From: Blakeslea trispora
Taxonomy: Eukaryota > Mucoromycota > Mucoromycetes > Mucorales > Choanephoraceae
DNA length: 64,000 nt
NCBI GenBank assembly: GCA_025331445.1
Contig: JAIWNE010000142.1
Location: 1-64,000 of the forward strand
Direction of reading: 5' to 3'
Part shown: piece after piece, positions 1-11,649 of the stretch
Position numbering within the stretch: the first letter of the stretch is position 1
Layout of the letters: every line of letters begins with the position of its first letter
The notes under the pieces: generated by a model
The model's database searches: none
Told to the model about the DNA's origin: nothing
Seen by the model: the letters and a program-made list of their open reading frames with translations, nothing else
Made by a program: the position numbers and the translations under genes

Positions 1-184
1 CACTTTCGCTTTTCAAACGGTTTGCCAACCCGTATATTAAGTCACGTGACCGGATTTTGCTTGAAATTAACCAATCAAATTACTGCCCTACTTACATCTG
101 TCAACACACTGTCAACTGGATCTTTTATTTTTAACGGATTACCTCATACAACTAGTATAGACCTCGATACTACCGTCCTTCTTG

Positions 185-1267
185 ATGGATACAAATAATA
201 CCAACGATCCTCAACTGGCTTGCCTGCTTGCAGAGATCATGAGCACCATGAGAGAGCTCAATAAAAAATTTGACTCTCTTGTCGAACAGATGTCGGACCA
301 GCAAAAGGTTCAAGAATTATTCTGAGTGGAGTTGAACCAATTACGCGCCAACATGGCAAAGGTGGATGGTGTGCATGTAGCCACTACATCCATGGATGCA
401 AATCATCCATCCATCCCCCAAAAGGGCAAAGAGGCCCCCAAAGAGGTCCAAAGGCCTAAAGAGGTACCCAAGCCAACCCAAGAAGCACCTGCCAACACCT
501 GGGTTACTGTCGCCAAGTCCAAAGCCAAGGCCAAGCCCTCTGCCAAGAAACTCGCTGCCACCGGTCGAGCTTTTGCTCCTCCCCTTGCCTCTACCTCTCC
601 AGGTCGCTATGACTGCGTGTACCTGCACCAGTCTCGTCGCTTGGATAGAAAGGAGATTCGTAGCCGATTCACCTCGTTAGGTATTGATACCTCTCGTATC
701 TTGGATCTCTCTTTCCCTGCTCGCTCAGTTGTTGGTATCCTCCTTCATGCTGAATACAAGCAAGAGTTCTTAGCCAGACTCAACGCTTGTAAGATTGTAC
801 CCATTGCCACCTTTGATCCTCTGTCCCATGATCATATCATTGATCCCAAGTTCAAGGATATGCCTGCTACCCAACGTGTACCACTAGCTAAGGCTATCCA
901 AGAAGACCGTTGCACCCGTACTCTCTACTTTGTACGAGTATACTTAGCACCCAGTGTTGCTAAGTATTTCGTTGAGCAAGGTTGGATGAATGAAGCCAAG
1001 GCCTCTGCTATCATTACTGACCGCATGCCTAGACCAACAAAGAGACCACGCATGAATGCCAACACAGCAGCCGCTGCTTTTCTGCGCTCTGTTTCCTTTG
1101 AAAGTCCCTCGGATACTAATAAGGTCACCTTTGATCTGTTTGGTAACCGTGTTGATGGTATGGATTTAGACATCACAGAAGAATTCCATCCTGATGCGTA
1201 TGGAACTGACTCTGGTACTGATTCCGAAATCGAGCAAGATACCCTGGATAAATCATCTAGTCAATGA
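185..1267 (+). pseudogene. LINE ORF1, gag-like nucleic-acid-binding protein
   Basis: An ATG at 185 opens a frame interrupted by TGA at 323-325 and then open to 1267, about 360 codons in all. The N-terminus is polar with a possible coiled coil. Residues 20-90 downstream of the stop are rich in Pro, Lys and Ala. The central part (TTFD/YLHQSRRLDRKEIRSR region) looks like a compact RNA-binding fold, and the C-terminus is acidic. Known LINE ORF1 proteins bind their own RNA and form particles; that role here is inferred from position. No zinc knuckle is visible. The internal TGA could be a former CGA. The stop overlaps the start of ORF2, which points to coupled reinitiation. Confidence 0.65.
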
Positions 1268-4200
1268 TTGATCCAATTGCCACAAATACTAGACTATCGA
1301 TAGGATTATGGAATGCTAATGGGCTTCAACTCACTAGTGTTGCAGACGTCTTATCCCACTGCCGCTCCTTTGACATTGTACTCATCACTGAAACATGGAT
1401 CCTCTCACCCTCCTTACTACCAACATCATGGACCCAATTCCACACCTACGGTAAACCTGTAGCTGGCAACTACAGAGGCTCCCAAGGTATCGTGGCTTCG
1501 GTCAATCCTGATTGTCCTGTTTCTGTCACTCATTTAACTTCTCCTAACCCGTACACCCTCTGTCTCCAGTTTGGTCAACTGCGTATCGCCTGTTTCTATT
1601 TACCTCCTTCCCTTTCTTTGGATCAAGTACTGACCACACTTGACTCTATCCCTCTCAGCCGAGATACTGTCCTCTGTGGTGACTTCAACGCTAGACTCTC
1701 TTCTCTTGTTGGTGATTCTCTTGGTAATTCTCGTGGAACCCAACTCAAACAATGGATAGCTGATCGTGGACTTAATATTCTCAATTCTTCACTTGCATAC
1801 GGTATTCCCACATACCTGACCTACCGCAATGAGAATGTACATAGCAGTATCATTGATCTGTTTATTATGAACAATATCCAAGCTCTACAAGATCCATCCA
1901 TGGATGTGTTTTCAGACTTGTCTCTGAGCTCTGATTATCGCCTGCTCTCCTTAAGCTTTGATTACCTCTCTACTACTGACACTGAATCCCATCTACCTTC
2001 TGACCTTCCCTCTCAACAACAACGAAAGATGTGGCAACTTTCAAAGTTGAAGGAAGCTGAAGTAGCCGCTCTGTACAGACAAACCTTTGTATCGCAAACC
2101 GACTCGCTTCTTACTGATCTTCAGTCTGAAATTGAGCTGATCGCTAATAGACCAGAAATGTGCATCCAATCTGACTTTGATAATTTGAATTCTAGGCTCT
2201 GCCATGCTGTCTACCAAGCACTTGATCATTCGGTAGGTGTGAGGCCACCTCGTCCTAAACACTGGCACAAATACTGGACGCCTGCTTTACAAAAATCAGC
2301 CGAATACAGAGACTATTGTTACAAAAAGTGGCGACGTAACAATGGTGTTGATAAAATTTTGTGGTGGCAAAAACATCAACAGGCGCATAAACAATTTCGA
2401 CACAATGTCCTTGTAGCAAAACGGTTGTCATGGCGAGACTATTGTCGTTCCTTGGAAATTGATTTTGACAAAGCACAATCTCAAATCAAGTACCAAAAAC
2501 GCCGACGTGAAAAATCTGGCACATTTTCTCATGTTGATGGTCCAATCACTGCTGCAAACATCATGGTTCAACATTTGGAATCAGTGTATAATGGTCACTC
2601 CTTAGAAGCTATTCCTGAACCAGTCATTTTGTTGATTCTGATCAATTTCCCTTGCCGGCTCCGTCTGATTTAGATGTTGATATTTCTCTCTTTCCACAAT
2701 TGAGTTCTATGTCCAGCAACTACCTCGTCGAAAAGCCCCTGGTATTGATCATATTCCTGCAGAAATGCTGTTACCTATCCGTAGTCACTTGGCCAAAGTT
2801 CTCTCTCCTTTTTTCTTGCTCTGTTGGAGTTAGTCCCAAGTTCCTTCGTTTTGGCGTCAAGCGCAGGTGTTCCCTATTTTCAAAAAAGGTGATCCTAACG
2901 ACCCTGCTAACTACCGTCCCATCTCTTTGACTTGTATTCTCCGCAAGCTCTTCGAGTTTGTGTTGCAACCGTCACTAAGAGAGTATTGTCCTGAATTGGA
3001 TGTTGTTCAAGGTGGTTTTCGTCTACAGCGCTCTGCACTGGATCAAGCACTCTGGCTACATGATTTAATGCAAGATTTTCTAGTCAAGCACAGCTATCAT
3101 TACCCTGTTGTCGCTTTTCTAGATATCAAAGCAGCATATGACACTGTCGATAGAAATATCATTTGGAAAGCTCTCCGTCGTAGTGGTACTCCTCTTGCTC
3201 TCTTGAACCTACTGCAACATCTTTTTGATGATGTCTCTATCTCTGTCCTGATTGACAACCACGCTTATTCCTCCTTTGAGCCAGTCACTGGTGTGCTGCA
3301 AGGTTCAGTACTGAGTCCTTTGTTGTATTCTATATACATCAATTCTCTTCCTTCTGTCCTTCGCTCTTTCGCCTCTGCCTTGACTACTCATGTAAAGCAC
3401 CCTGACCATGAAGCTCCCCTAGCTATCAACTCTCTCCTTTTTGCTGATGATGTGGCTATATTTGGCACTAAGAAAGAAGTTGAAAACATGCTAGTTGCAG
3501 CTGACAGGCACTCCAAGCAATTAGGATACCGTTGGAATCCATTGAAGTGTGCAGTGTTGAATCATCCTAGTGCTCGCACTAATTCTTCACAAGCCGCTCT
3601 CTCACTCTATGGTGTTGCCCTACCTCAAGTCGACGAGTTTGTCTATCTAGGCATTCCGTTTCAAAGGAAAGGTATCTCAGGATCCTCCTTGGCAAAAAAC
3701 CGTTGTACTAGTACTATGGCTACTATGTCAACACTACACAAGATGGGTGCTCATCGCTCTGGTTTCTCTCTCCAACTTGGTTCAAAGCTTTACGCTACTT
3801 TTATTCGTCCAAAATTTGAATATGGGTTGGCTATTGCTCAATTGACCAAAAAGAACCTGCATGACTTGGAAAGGCTACAAGACCGCTGTTTACGCTTGCT
3901 CGTCGGTGGTAATCCTTCCTCGTCTACTACAGTCCTCAAGCTAATGACCAACACTCCTTCTGTCTCTTGGCGTACTGATGTGCTTGTTACCAAGTACTGT
4001 CTCCGGTCTGAGTACCTACCTCCTGACTGTCTCTTAGTTCTGCTGCAATCTGCTATGGACCATAACACCCTCTTGCGCAACCACTTGCAAAAGAATCGGT
4101 TGTTTATGAGTCTACCAGACCCACCACCGCTCAGTACAAAAGAGTTAAAATCGTTCTTCTGGGTTGACCGTGTCAAAACGTACCAGTCTTTTCGTGCCTC

Positions 4201-4657
4201 CACTGATCAAGTCCTTGCTAAAGCGTGGCGACCTTTACTTGGCACTGATCCAGTTCTTTATCTACCTGCTTCTCGTGTTGATCGTAGTCGTCTTGTGCGT
4301 TGGCGTATGGGTTGGCTACCCGGTTCACCACATGACTGTCCATGTACTCGCGATCACACCTCTCGTCGTCATTTCGACCGTCTTGAGTGTGAAGCAATTC
4401 CAACGGACGTATAGGATGCCCTTCCACAGGCTCCTACGGGTGTGCATGCTATTGATAATGCTATCAATTTGCTGCCCACTTCTGTTCAAGAATACTGCGA
4501 CTACTGGCCTGCTCTTCTGACTCTTCTCTGGTACGTTGAATGCCTGGTTAAGCCTGAAAGTACTTTTGTCGAAGACCCAGAGCCTGGCAAACTCTGGCGT
4601 CAAGCTCTCTCCTCTGGTGATTCTAATCCCACTACTACTACTACTGAAACCGGTTGA
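1264..4657 (+). pseudogene. LINE ORF2: endonuclease and reverse transcriptase
   Basis: The frame from 1264 to 2673 is an exonuclease-endonuclease-phosphatase domain: LWNANG, ITETW, CGDFNARLS and a C-terminal SSDYR that usually reads SDH in active enzymes. Frameshifts near 2640-2740 and an in-frame TAG near 2830 break the link to the reverse transcriptase, which is open from 2867 to 4414. It shows FKKGDPNDPANYRPISL, motif A LDIKAAYD, motif B GVLQGSVLSPLLY and motif C LLFADD. A Cys/His cluster (CPCTRDHTSRRH then C) ends the protein, as in many LINEs. TAG at 4412-4414 (probably a former CAG) precedes 80 more codons in the same frame, to TGA at 4655-4657. Dead copy. Confidence 0.85.
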
Positions 4658-5035
4658 TGCTTGTCTTGTTGCTTTCGTCTCACACTGTCACAACCTTTTA
4701 GAACAGATGTCGAGCGTTCTTCATTTCACCTTCAATCACGAGTAAGTTTAGCTACTCTGGCCTCTCTCAAGCCTTTTTTATATATTTTCTTTGTTGCTCC
4801 CCTATATATATTTTTTTAGTACACTCTTCTCTTGGTTTCTTTAGAATTGTAATAATGGCAAAAAAAGCCGCCTGCATTAATTCTTTTCATAATAAAATCA
4901 AAATCTTTAACCTGAGCCAAGAAGGCATTGTTCTTGTGTCGTCTTGATATTTTGTTATGTTTTATAAACGCGGTCACGTGACTAAAGTAGAGCTTTTGAG
5001 CCAATAAAATCACTGGAAAAGCTTGACGTAGTCAA

Positions 5036-5116
5036 CTGTATTTTGATAATAAGTCTTTGATCTTTGTTTATTTTCTTATTTATCTTTTACCTGTATTTTG
5101 ATAATAAGTCTTTGAT
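5036..5116. repeat. 26-bp direct repeat, two copies 55 bp apart
   Basis: The same 26 bases (beginning CTGTATTTTGATAATAAG) occur at 5036-5061 and 5091-5116, just beyond the LINE. They may mark a small local duplication. Confidence 0.8.
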
Positions 5117-5483
5117 AAAGAGCTTACAATTATCCAAAATACGGTCTTTTATACTTTTCTATTCTATGCTAAATATCTATACTATTTCAAATAAAGTAGG
5201 AAGTAATTATATACTTCCATCCGATTGATTCTTATGTCTCGACGAATACAATTGTACTTTGTGTTTTCCTAAAGGCAGCTTCCTTATACGAATCAAGTTC
5301 AGCCTAGTCTTCTTTCTTCTTTTGTTAAGTATCTGAGGTTTAAACCTTTTCTTATTTGGATTATGCAAATACGGAAGGTTGTATTCAACTTCGATTGGCT
5401 GCTTCTGCTTACTAACGTTAGTGACAACGACACTTGATGTCAATCTTAAAGATACCGAGATCTTATCTTACTAGCAGAAGGAT
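5117..5483. other. Intergenic, nothing supported
   Basis: AT-rich sequence between the LINE and the next repeat. Short open frames here lack domains and codon structure. Confidence 0.5.
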
Positions 5484-5830
5484 CACTACACCTAATGGTT
5501 GTCCAATGTACAATGGACAAGCGCAATGGACAAGATGTCCGATATATCCAAATTTACAACTTTCGATTTTGCTTATAAAACTTGCTATGTTTTTAGCTGA
5601 AAATGTTGAGGGTTGGTTCAGGTATTGAAAACTTCTTTCAGAATCGAAATTGGTTGCATTTTCATCAAGTTATACCCATTTATTTTTTAGAGCATGTCTT
5701 TAGTGCTTAAAGAATTCCGCTTCTCTGAAATTTTTGGCAGTGATTTTTTTTCTGCCTAATTTTCCCTACATTTTTTTATTTTTTAAGCTGAGGAGTTTAA
5801 ATCTTTTTTTTTGTCAAAAGCTGTTCTGTG
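5484..5830 (+). repeat. Repeat R4, copy 1, with ACTACACC terminus
   Basis: Starts with CACTACACCTAATGG and shares its layout with 14231-14560: the same terminus, then several CAATGGACAAG words, then matching stretches (CAACTTTYGATTTTG, TTTTTTGGCAGTGATTTTT, GCTGAGGAGTTTAAAT). The divergence suggests old copies. It reads as one end of a DNA transposon without coding sequence. Confidence 0.6.
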
Positions 5831-8086
5831 CTGTACCAGAGGTATCTACTTTATTGTCTAACTGACTTGGTTGATGTTAGTAAAAATGTTGTATACTGAG
5901 ATGATCAACACCGTCTATCATTTTTTATGAAATTGCTTGCAAATATTTTTATATGTCTCCATTTTTTTATTTTTATTTTACATCGACACTTTCGCTCATT
6001 TTGTCTTGTATATGTTCTTCAACTTGTTACCAACATGTTGGTTAGTACTATCATTGTTATGCTTTCATTTCTTTCATTTTAGCGTTTGTGATTTACCTAT
6101 TTGATAAATAAAATTAATTTGAAGCTAAGAGCCATGAATAAATGTTCATAAAAATTCAATCTGTTAAGAAAAATGTCCGAAAATTAAGTAATTTTTATTA
6201 CGCTTAAAAAAGTAACCTCAATAAAAAAACCATCTTAAAAAAATAAAAGGTGTTAAAAAAAGAAGTGACAAATAGAAAAAAAAGAAATAACGATAGGCAT
6301 TAAGAAGCAATATCTGCAAAGGCTAAAAGTCAATCGAATATACAACAAGAAGCATAGATAAATCAACAGCAATAGAAGTATTTCTTTGAAAAAAGTGAAA
6401 GATCATTACGTTCTCATCTTAACAGCATAAGCAATAACAACAATAGACTACACTGCTCATTTCTTAACCTATTCCACTCTTATATACCGTTCTAAGTAAA
6501 GATCCACTTTGATCCACATTCATAACTGTCAAACACTGCAATAAAAGCTAATAAGTATTTGATTATCAAGTTGACATGCAAACTTTCATTATTTTATTGT
6601 AGATGAACAAGTTGTGAACAAAAGCGACAAGCCTTACTTCACAATACACGCTATTTGAAATAGACACAAGTATTTTTGAAGATTGAGACATGACTTACAT
6701 GTTGTGTAAAAGTTGTTGTTAGAAAAGGCGTTGATCGGGTTTCGTCAAGTTGAGAACTGTTGTCATTTCAAAAGGAAAAAAACCTGATATTGCCACAACT
6801 AATTTCCTAGTTCTCCAGTAAATAAGGTGCCGCGCGCTATTAAGTGCATACTGGCAATGACTGTAAGTTGAACTCCATTACTAGCAAAGTTGAACTGAAA
6901 TGCTTCATAAGTCTAACAAAAATAAAAGTCATTCTTTCTGACATTTTTAACTAGTCTTTTTATCTGTAATATTTTTAATACTTCTGACATGACAACCTGT
7001 TGTTTCTTGATGTTTCTGCTTTATCGTGCTACAGTGATGAGTTTACTTTGTTAAGTCTTATCTATTTACGGGAAGTAAACCAGTCGAGACCTCTTGTTAA
7101 AAACAAAAAAGAAAAAGAATACGAATGTTTTTTTTGCTGGTGTTAAATTGACCACTTCCGAAAATTATACGCTGCCTTTTTTTTTTTTAAAGAGCTCATC
7201 ATTCGAAAGTCATGAGCAAAACATGACATTTTGTTCGCTAAAGCCAAAATCAAGTTATGGAAACTCAATAAACCCTATGAATGCATTTTCATTTTTACAA
7301 GAGTTATACAAGTCTTTCTTTTTTCTTTGTCAAAAGCTTAAAATAGATCAATTGTTTTAATCCCATCTTTTTCAGGCGCTTTTAATTTCTGTGATACTTC
7401 ATCCAAAGATAAAAAAAAAAGAAGTTAAAGATGCTATCAAAACTATTCCCGATTGGGGATAGCGCGATTTGAGTAAAAAGCGATCGTTTCATATAACTCT
7501 CTACAATGGTGCCTTCGTTATGCCATTGTTGTGGGTTATTTTAAGGAAGAAAGAAAGATAATTAGAGATCTCTTTTCCTTGTTTGAAGTTCGCGGAAAAA
7601 AATAATCAGGGCTTGTAGAACCTGTATGATTTATCGAGAAAAGAAGCAAGCGTCACTGATGGCTTTTCATGATCAAACTGCTTTACTCTATGAATTTGAA
7701 TAAACTGGTCTAATTGTGAATGAATACCGAATACGAGTTATTTTCGTCTCATGGATTAGGAACAACCCATTAAAATTCATACCTCAAAAGTGTGTTAAAT
7801 GTAGGTAGTGGGATTAGAAACTGTCTGAGATTAATAAATCTAAAACATCATTTCCATGATTATTTTTGGTATCGACATGTCATGTTTATTGTCACGTCAA
7901 ATCGGGATCAACTTAGCTTATCCTGAAAATTCATCTTTCGTGTAAAGAGTCGGGTAACAAGGCACACTTTATCTATCAAACGCAATCTCAATTGAATTAT
8001 AAATTATCATTGGTGTAGATGTGGTTGAATTAAGATGAACAGATCAAACGAGTACTTTAAATAAATTTTTTAAAAAAGGTCATCAA
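5831..8086. other. AT-rich intergenic region without a gene
   Basis: About 2.2 kb of poly(A)/poly(T)-rich sequence with many stops in all frames. No domain, RNA gene or inverted repeat was recognised. Confidence 0.55.
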
Positions 8087-8094
8087 TATAAAAG
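8087..8094 (+). promoter_or_regulatory. TATA box of transposase A1
   Basis: TATAAAAG lies 66 bases before the ATG at 8160 and is followed by a pyrimidine-rich stretch. The B transposase has a similar TATAAAAGGCA before its start. Confidence 0.5.
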
Positions 8095-8159
8095 GGCAGA
8101 TGAATTGTGAAATATATTGACTCTCTCTTTTAACTTCCCAAATATACTTTCCTATTGCT

Positions 8160-11100
8160 ATGTCTGCTTCTTCTGCTACTCAAAACTCATTGTGCGATTG
8201 CTTGCAATGTATCACCTATATCACTCAAGGTAGTGGCATGAAAAAGCGTGCTTATGAGTACCATCAAACTCGTGAGCTTATCAAAAGAGCTAGAGAAGGT
8301 AATATCATTAAAGCCATTCTTATTAATGACATTTATTAACTCTCAATTATGTAGGTCCATCTGCCTCTGAAGTCAACACCAACTCTAATGCTGATACTGC
8401 CGTCGATGAAACTTTTGCTGATGAAGGTAACATTTAATGCACTTGAGTAAATTATATATGTTAATCATTATCTTATTAGAAATGGACTTCTCTTATGATC
8501 AAGCTAATTTCGATTTTACTGAAGCTGAAGATGCTAGTCATGAAGGTATGTCTTTATTTATATAATAATTTTTTGTTCGTTAGTTACTTAACTTACTTTT
8601 TATGTTTTATTTTTAGAACCTGCATTTGAGCTTCCTCGCAACGACAACTTACCATCTACCCCAATTGCTTCTTTGTTGTTTGTGATGCTTGTCTTGTTGC
8701 GCAAGAATCAGTTGACTGATATATCAAGTGAAGCCATCATGCTCTTCTGTAACATGGTTCTTTGTTTAACTCAAGAAAGCTTCCGGTTTCCTAAGTCGAT
8801 CGCTACTTTCAATAGCTGGTGTCATTCAGCTGGTTCTTTTGGGTTTGGTGTTAAGGAGTATGCCAGCTGTATCACTTGCCATACAATTCGTCCGTATGAT
8901 AACGAAGCTGAAAGACAAGCTCTTCTTGAACAGCCTAGATGTCTTTACAATGGTCTTTTTCTTGGTTCTTTGCCTTGTCAGCAAAGCCTTTTGGCCCCCA
9001 ACCAATATGGTACGATAGCTTCTGTCCGCTCATTCTTTTACAACTCATTGACAGAGACTTTGAAATCCTTTTTCATGCGAGATGGATTTGTTGAAAATGT
9101 TTGCCAATGGAAAAGCCGTCAAGTTTTGCCTGGCATGCTCTCTGACATCTTCGACGGCCGAGTTTGGAACGAGTTCAAGGTTGATCCTACCGACAATGAG
9201 CCTTTCGTATTTCAAAGTAACTTCAACCTCTTGCTCACCCTGAACTGTAACTGGTTTCAAGCCTACAAGGGCAGCTACAGCATAGGTGCCATCTATCTTA
9301 CTATCCAGAACTTGCCTCGTGAGATAAGAAATCTCAGAACCAACACCATCTTGGTATGCTTGATTAATGGTCCAAAGGAGCCCAAGACATACGAGATGAA
9401 TCACTATCTCCGTCCCTTGGTTAAGGAACTTCTTGCATTGATGAACGGCCTAGAAATGCAGACAAGAAAGCATGGCAAGCAAGTCGTCAAGGCCGCATTT
9501 TCCTTGTGTATGATGGATCTGCCAGCCCAGCGAAAGGTAGCCGGCTTCACTTCTTTCAACTCCATCAATGCCTGTATGAAATGTAAGAAGCAATTCAAGG
9601 GTATTCAGAAAGGTGACAAGGCTCGGGATTTCATCGATTTCGAAGTCGAAAGATGGACAAGAAGATCCTGTCAAGAGCACCGCACCCAAGCCTCAAGATG
9701 GCTCAAGACAAAGAAAATGGTACCCGTTGGAGTGTTCTTCTGGAGTTGCCGTACTTCGATCCCATTCGCCATGTGGGAATCGATATTATGCACAATCTTC
9801 TTTTGGGGATTACCAAAAAAATGACAATAACTTGGACCAGCAACAAAGACACCAGCCTGCCGATGCTCACAATGGGTAATCTTAAAGATATTCAAGCAGT
9901 TCTGGAAAGCAAGTTCATTCTTCCCTCTGGCCATGCTGTCTCCTCAATTGCTCGCAAGATTGCAATTGGTACTGGGTTCTCCAACATGAAGGCGGACGAA
10001 TGGTCGACTTGGTTGTTGGTGTTGTCACCATACTTTTTACACAAGTACATCGGCAAGAAGGCCTATGAGCATTGGATGCTATTGGTAAAGGCTTCTCGTG
10101 TTCTTCTTTCTCCCTGTTTGTTCCTCTCACAACTTGATGATGCTCAGAGTATGTTGAAAATGTTTTTGGTTAATTTTGAAAGTATCTATAAAGAGAAATC
10201 ATTAATCACCATCAACTTTCATAATGCACTACATCTCAAAGAGACAATTCTGGATTACTCGGCCTTGCCATCTCATTGGTTGTTCAACTTCGAGAGATAT
10301 AATCAAGACTTGAAAGGGATTAGAACAAACAGAAAGGACTGCGTCGAAAAAATGTATGTGAACAAGTTTCTCTTGCAAATTTTTGCTGAGGATTCTTTCA
10401 AGGCACTTGCATACTGTTTGAATGAACAAGACAGAGCTCAAGTTAAAAGTCTTTTCTGTGCACAAAAGCCTGTCTGCCATGAGTCCGTGCTCTAAGAATT
10501 TGATGCTGCTGTTGAGACCTTTTGCCTCAATACCTTTCACAATTTGTAGATTGGTAACGAGCCTGCCTATGGCTTTGAGCAACTCCCACCTAGCACAATT
10601 CTCTCTATCAAGCCTGTATCTACAATTCTCAAGAAGGACATGTTCTTTTTTCTTGTAGACTACTACACTCAGTTGTACGGCTCGTTGTATCTTGATGAGT
10701 ATGCTGCTGCTCTTAACCCTAGCTCCTTTGCAGTTGCATGGAAGGCTGAAATCTTCAAGTCCATCAGCATCTTGGGTAACAAGTTTAGCTCTGTTAAGGC
10801 ATCTACAATCAGCAAGCGAGGTTCTTTTGCGATGGCCTATTATCCTGGCACAAACGGTCTTGAGCTTAGGTATTGTCAGATCCAATGTCTTTTTAGACAT
10901 ACTACCATGGTAGAAGAAGAAAACGGCGACCAATTGCCAACAACTCATTACCTTGCCTTCGTGAGATCGTTTTGCAAGTCTGACTTGCAGTTTTATTATT
11001 ACAACAACCAAGACACAGCTAAGTTTGGCATGGAAGCCCTTCAAAAAGGCTTCGAGTCAAACTCAGTTGCTTCAATTATTCCTGTATTGCATTTGCATAG

Positions 11101-11176
11101 CCAAGTGGCAATTGTCCTTGACCACCTAAGCAACACTCATGTGGTTGTCCAGATAGAGCCAAAACTTATTGCTTAG
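8160..11176 (+). pseudogene. tnp2/Plavaka-like DDE transposase, copy A1, inactivated
   Basis: Four exons fit one frame: 8160-8298, 8355-8426, 8480-8545 and 8617 onward. The catalytic region shows IGAIYLTIQNL, CLINGPKEPKTYEMNHYL, MMDLPAQ (second Asp), a CMKCKK zinc pair, GIDIMHNLLLGI and WLFNFERYNQDLK (Glu) followed by TNRKDC. Family transposases cut and join DNA. The first Asp, in LNCDWF of copy A2, is Asn here (AAC at 9249-9251). A frameshift near 9700, where A2 has extra codons, and stops TAA at 10493-10495 and TAG near 10549 break the frame. The C-terminal part runs to 11176. The copy is therefore inactive on four counts. Confidence 0.85.
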
Positions 11177-11214
11177 TTTAATCTTTTCTTGTCTCTCTTC
11201 TTGCCTCTCTTTTT

Positions 11215-11345
11215 TCTCCTTTTTTTTTTCTCTCCTTTTTTTTTCTCTCCTTTTTTTTTCTCTCCTTTTTTTTCTCTCCTTTTTTTTTCTCTCCTTTTTT
11301 TTTCTCTCCTTTTTTTTTCTCTCTTTTTTGTTCTTTTTTCTCTCT
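11215..11345 (+). repeat. Pyrimidine tandem repeat after transposase A1 stop
   Basis: About eight copies of a 16-18 base unit, CTCTCC followed by a run of T, start about 40 bases after the transposase stop. They probably lie in the 3' untranslated region. Comparable repeats follow the stop codons at 48100, 54906 and 29211 (minus strand). Confidence 0.85.
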
Positions 11346-11649
11346 CTCTTTTTTTTACATTTTTTTAATAGATTTCTTTTTATTAATTTTTTTTTATTTA
11401 AATAAATTTTCCTTTCTCTTCTTCAATATTAAAATCATATCAGCGAACCCTTGTTTCCTTACTTTTGCTAAGTTAGGCTTAATGCGTATGAATCTTTAGC
11501 TTTGGTACTCAGAACTATAACAAAAGCAGCGATCTCACGTAACAGAGGTAAGTAAGGAGTGTACATGTCAACGTCAGGCTTATTTTAATACAAATGTTTA
11601 TTAATAGCAAAAAAAAAGAGAAAAAACAAAAGCAAAGAAAAGACGAAAT

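Larger units (their letters stand above)
1..4830 (+). mobile_element. Degraded non-LTR retrotransposon (LINE), two ORFs
   Basis: A LINE-type element with a gag-like ORF1 followed by an ORF2 that carries an apurinic-type endonuclease and a reverse transcriptase. The two ORFs overlap by an ATGA junction at 1264-1267. No long terminal repeats flank them. The 5' end may lie outside the window, and the 3' end is only approximate because no poly(A) tail or target duplication could be fixed. ORF1 and ORF2 both carry stops or frameshifts, so the copy is dead. The clade (Tad, I or other) cannot be decided by eye. Confidence 0.85.

Noticed and set aside
11169..11405. Ser/Phe/Leu-rich frame over the 3' repeat of transposase A1
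   Set aside because: It is translation of the CTCTCC-T(n) tandem repeat and starts after the transposase stop.
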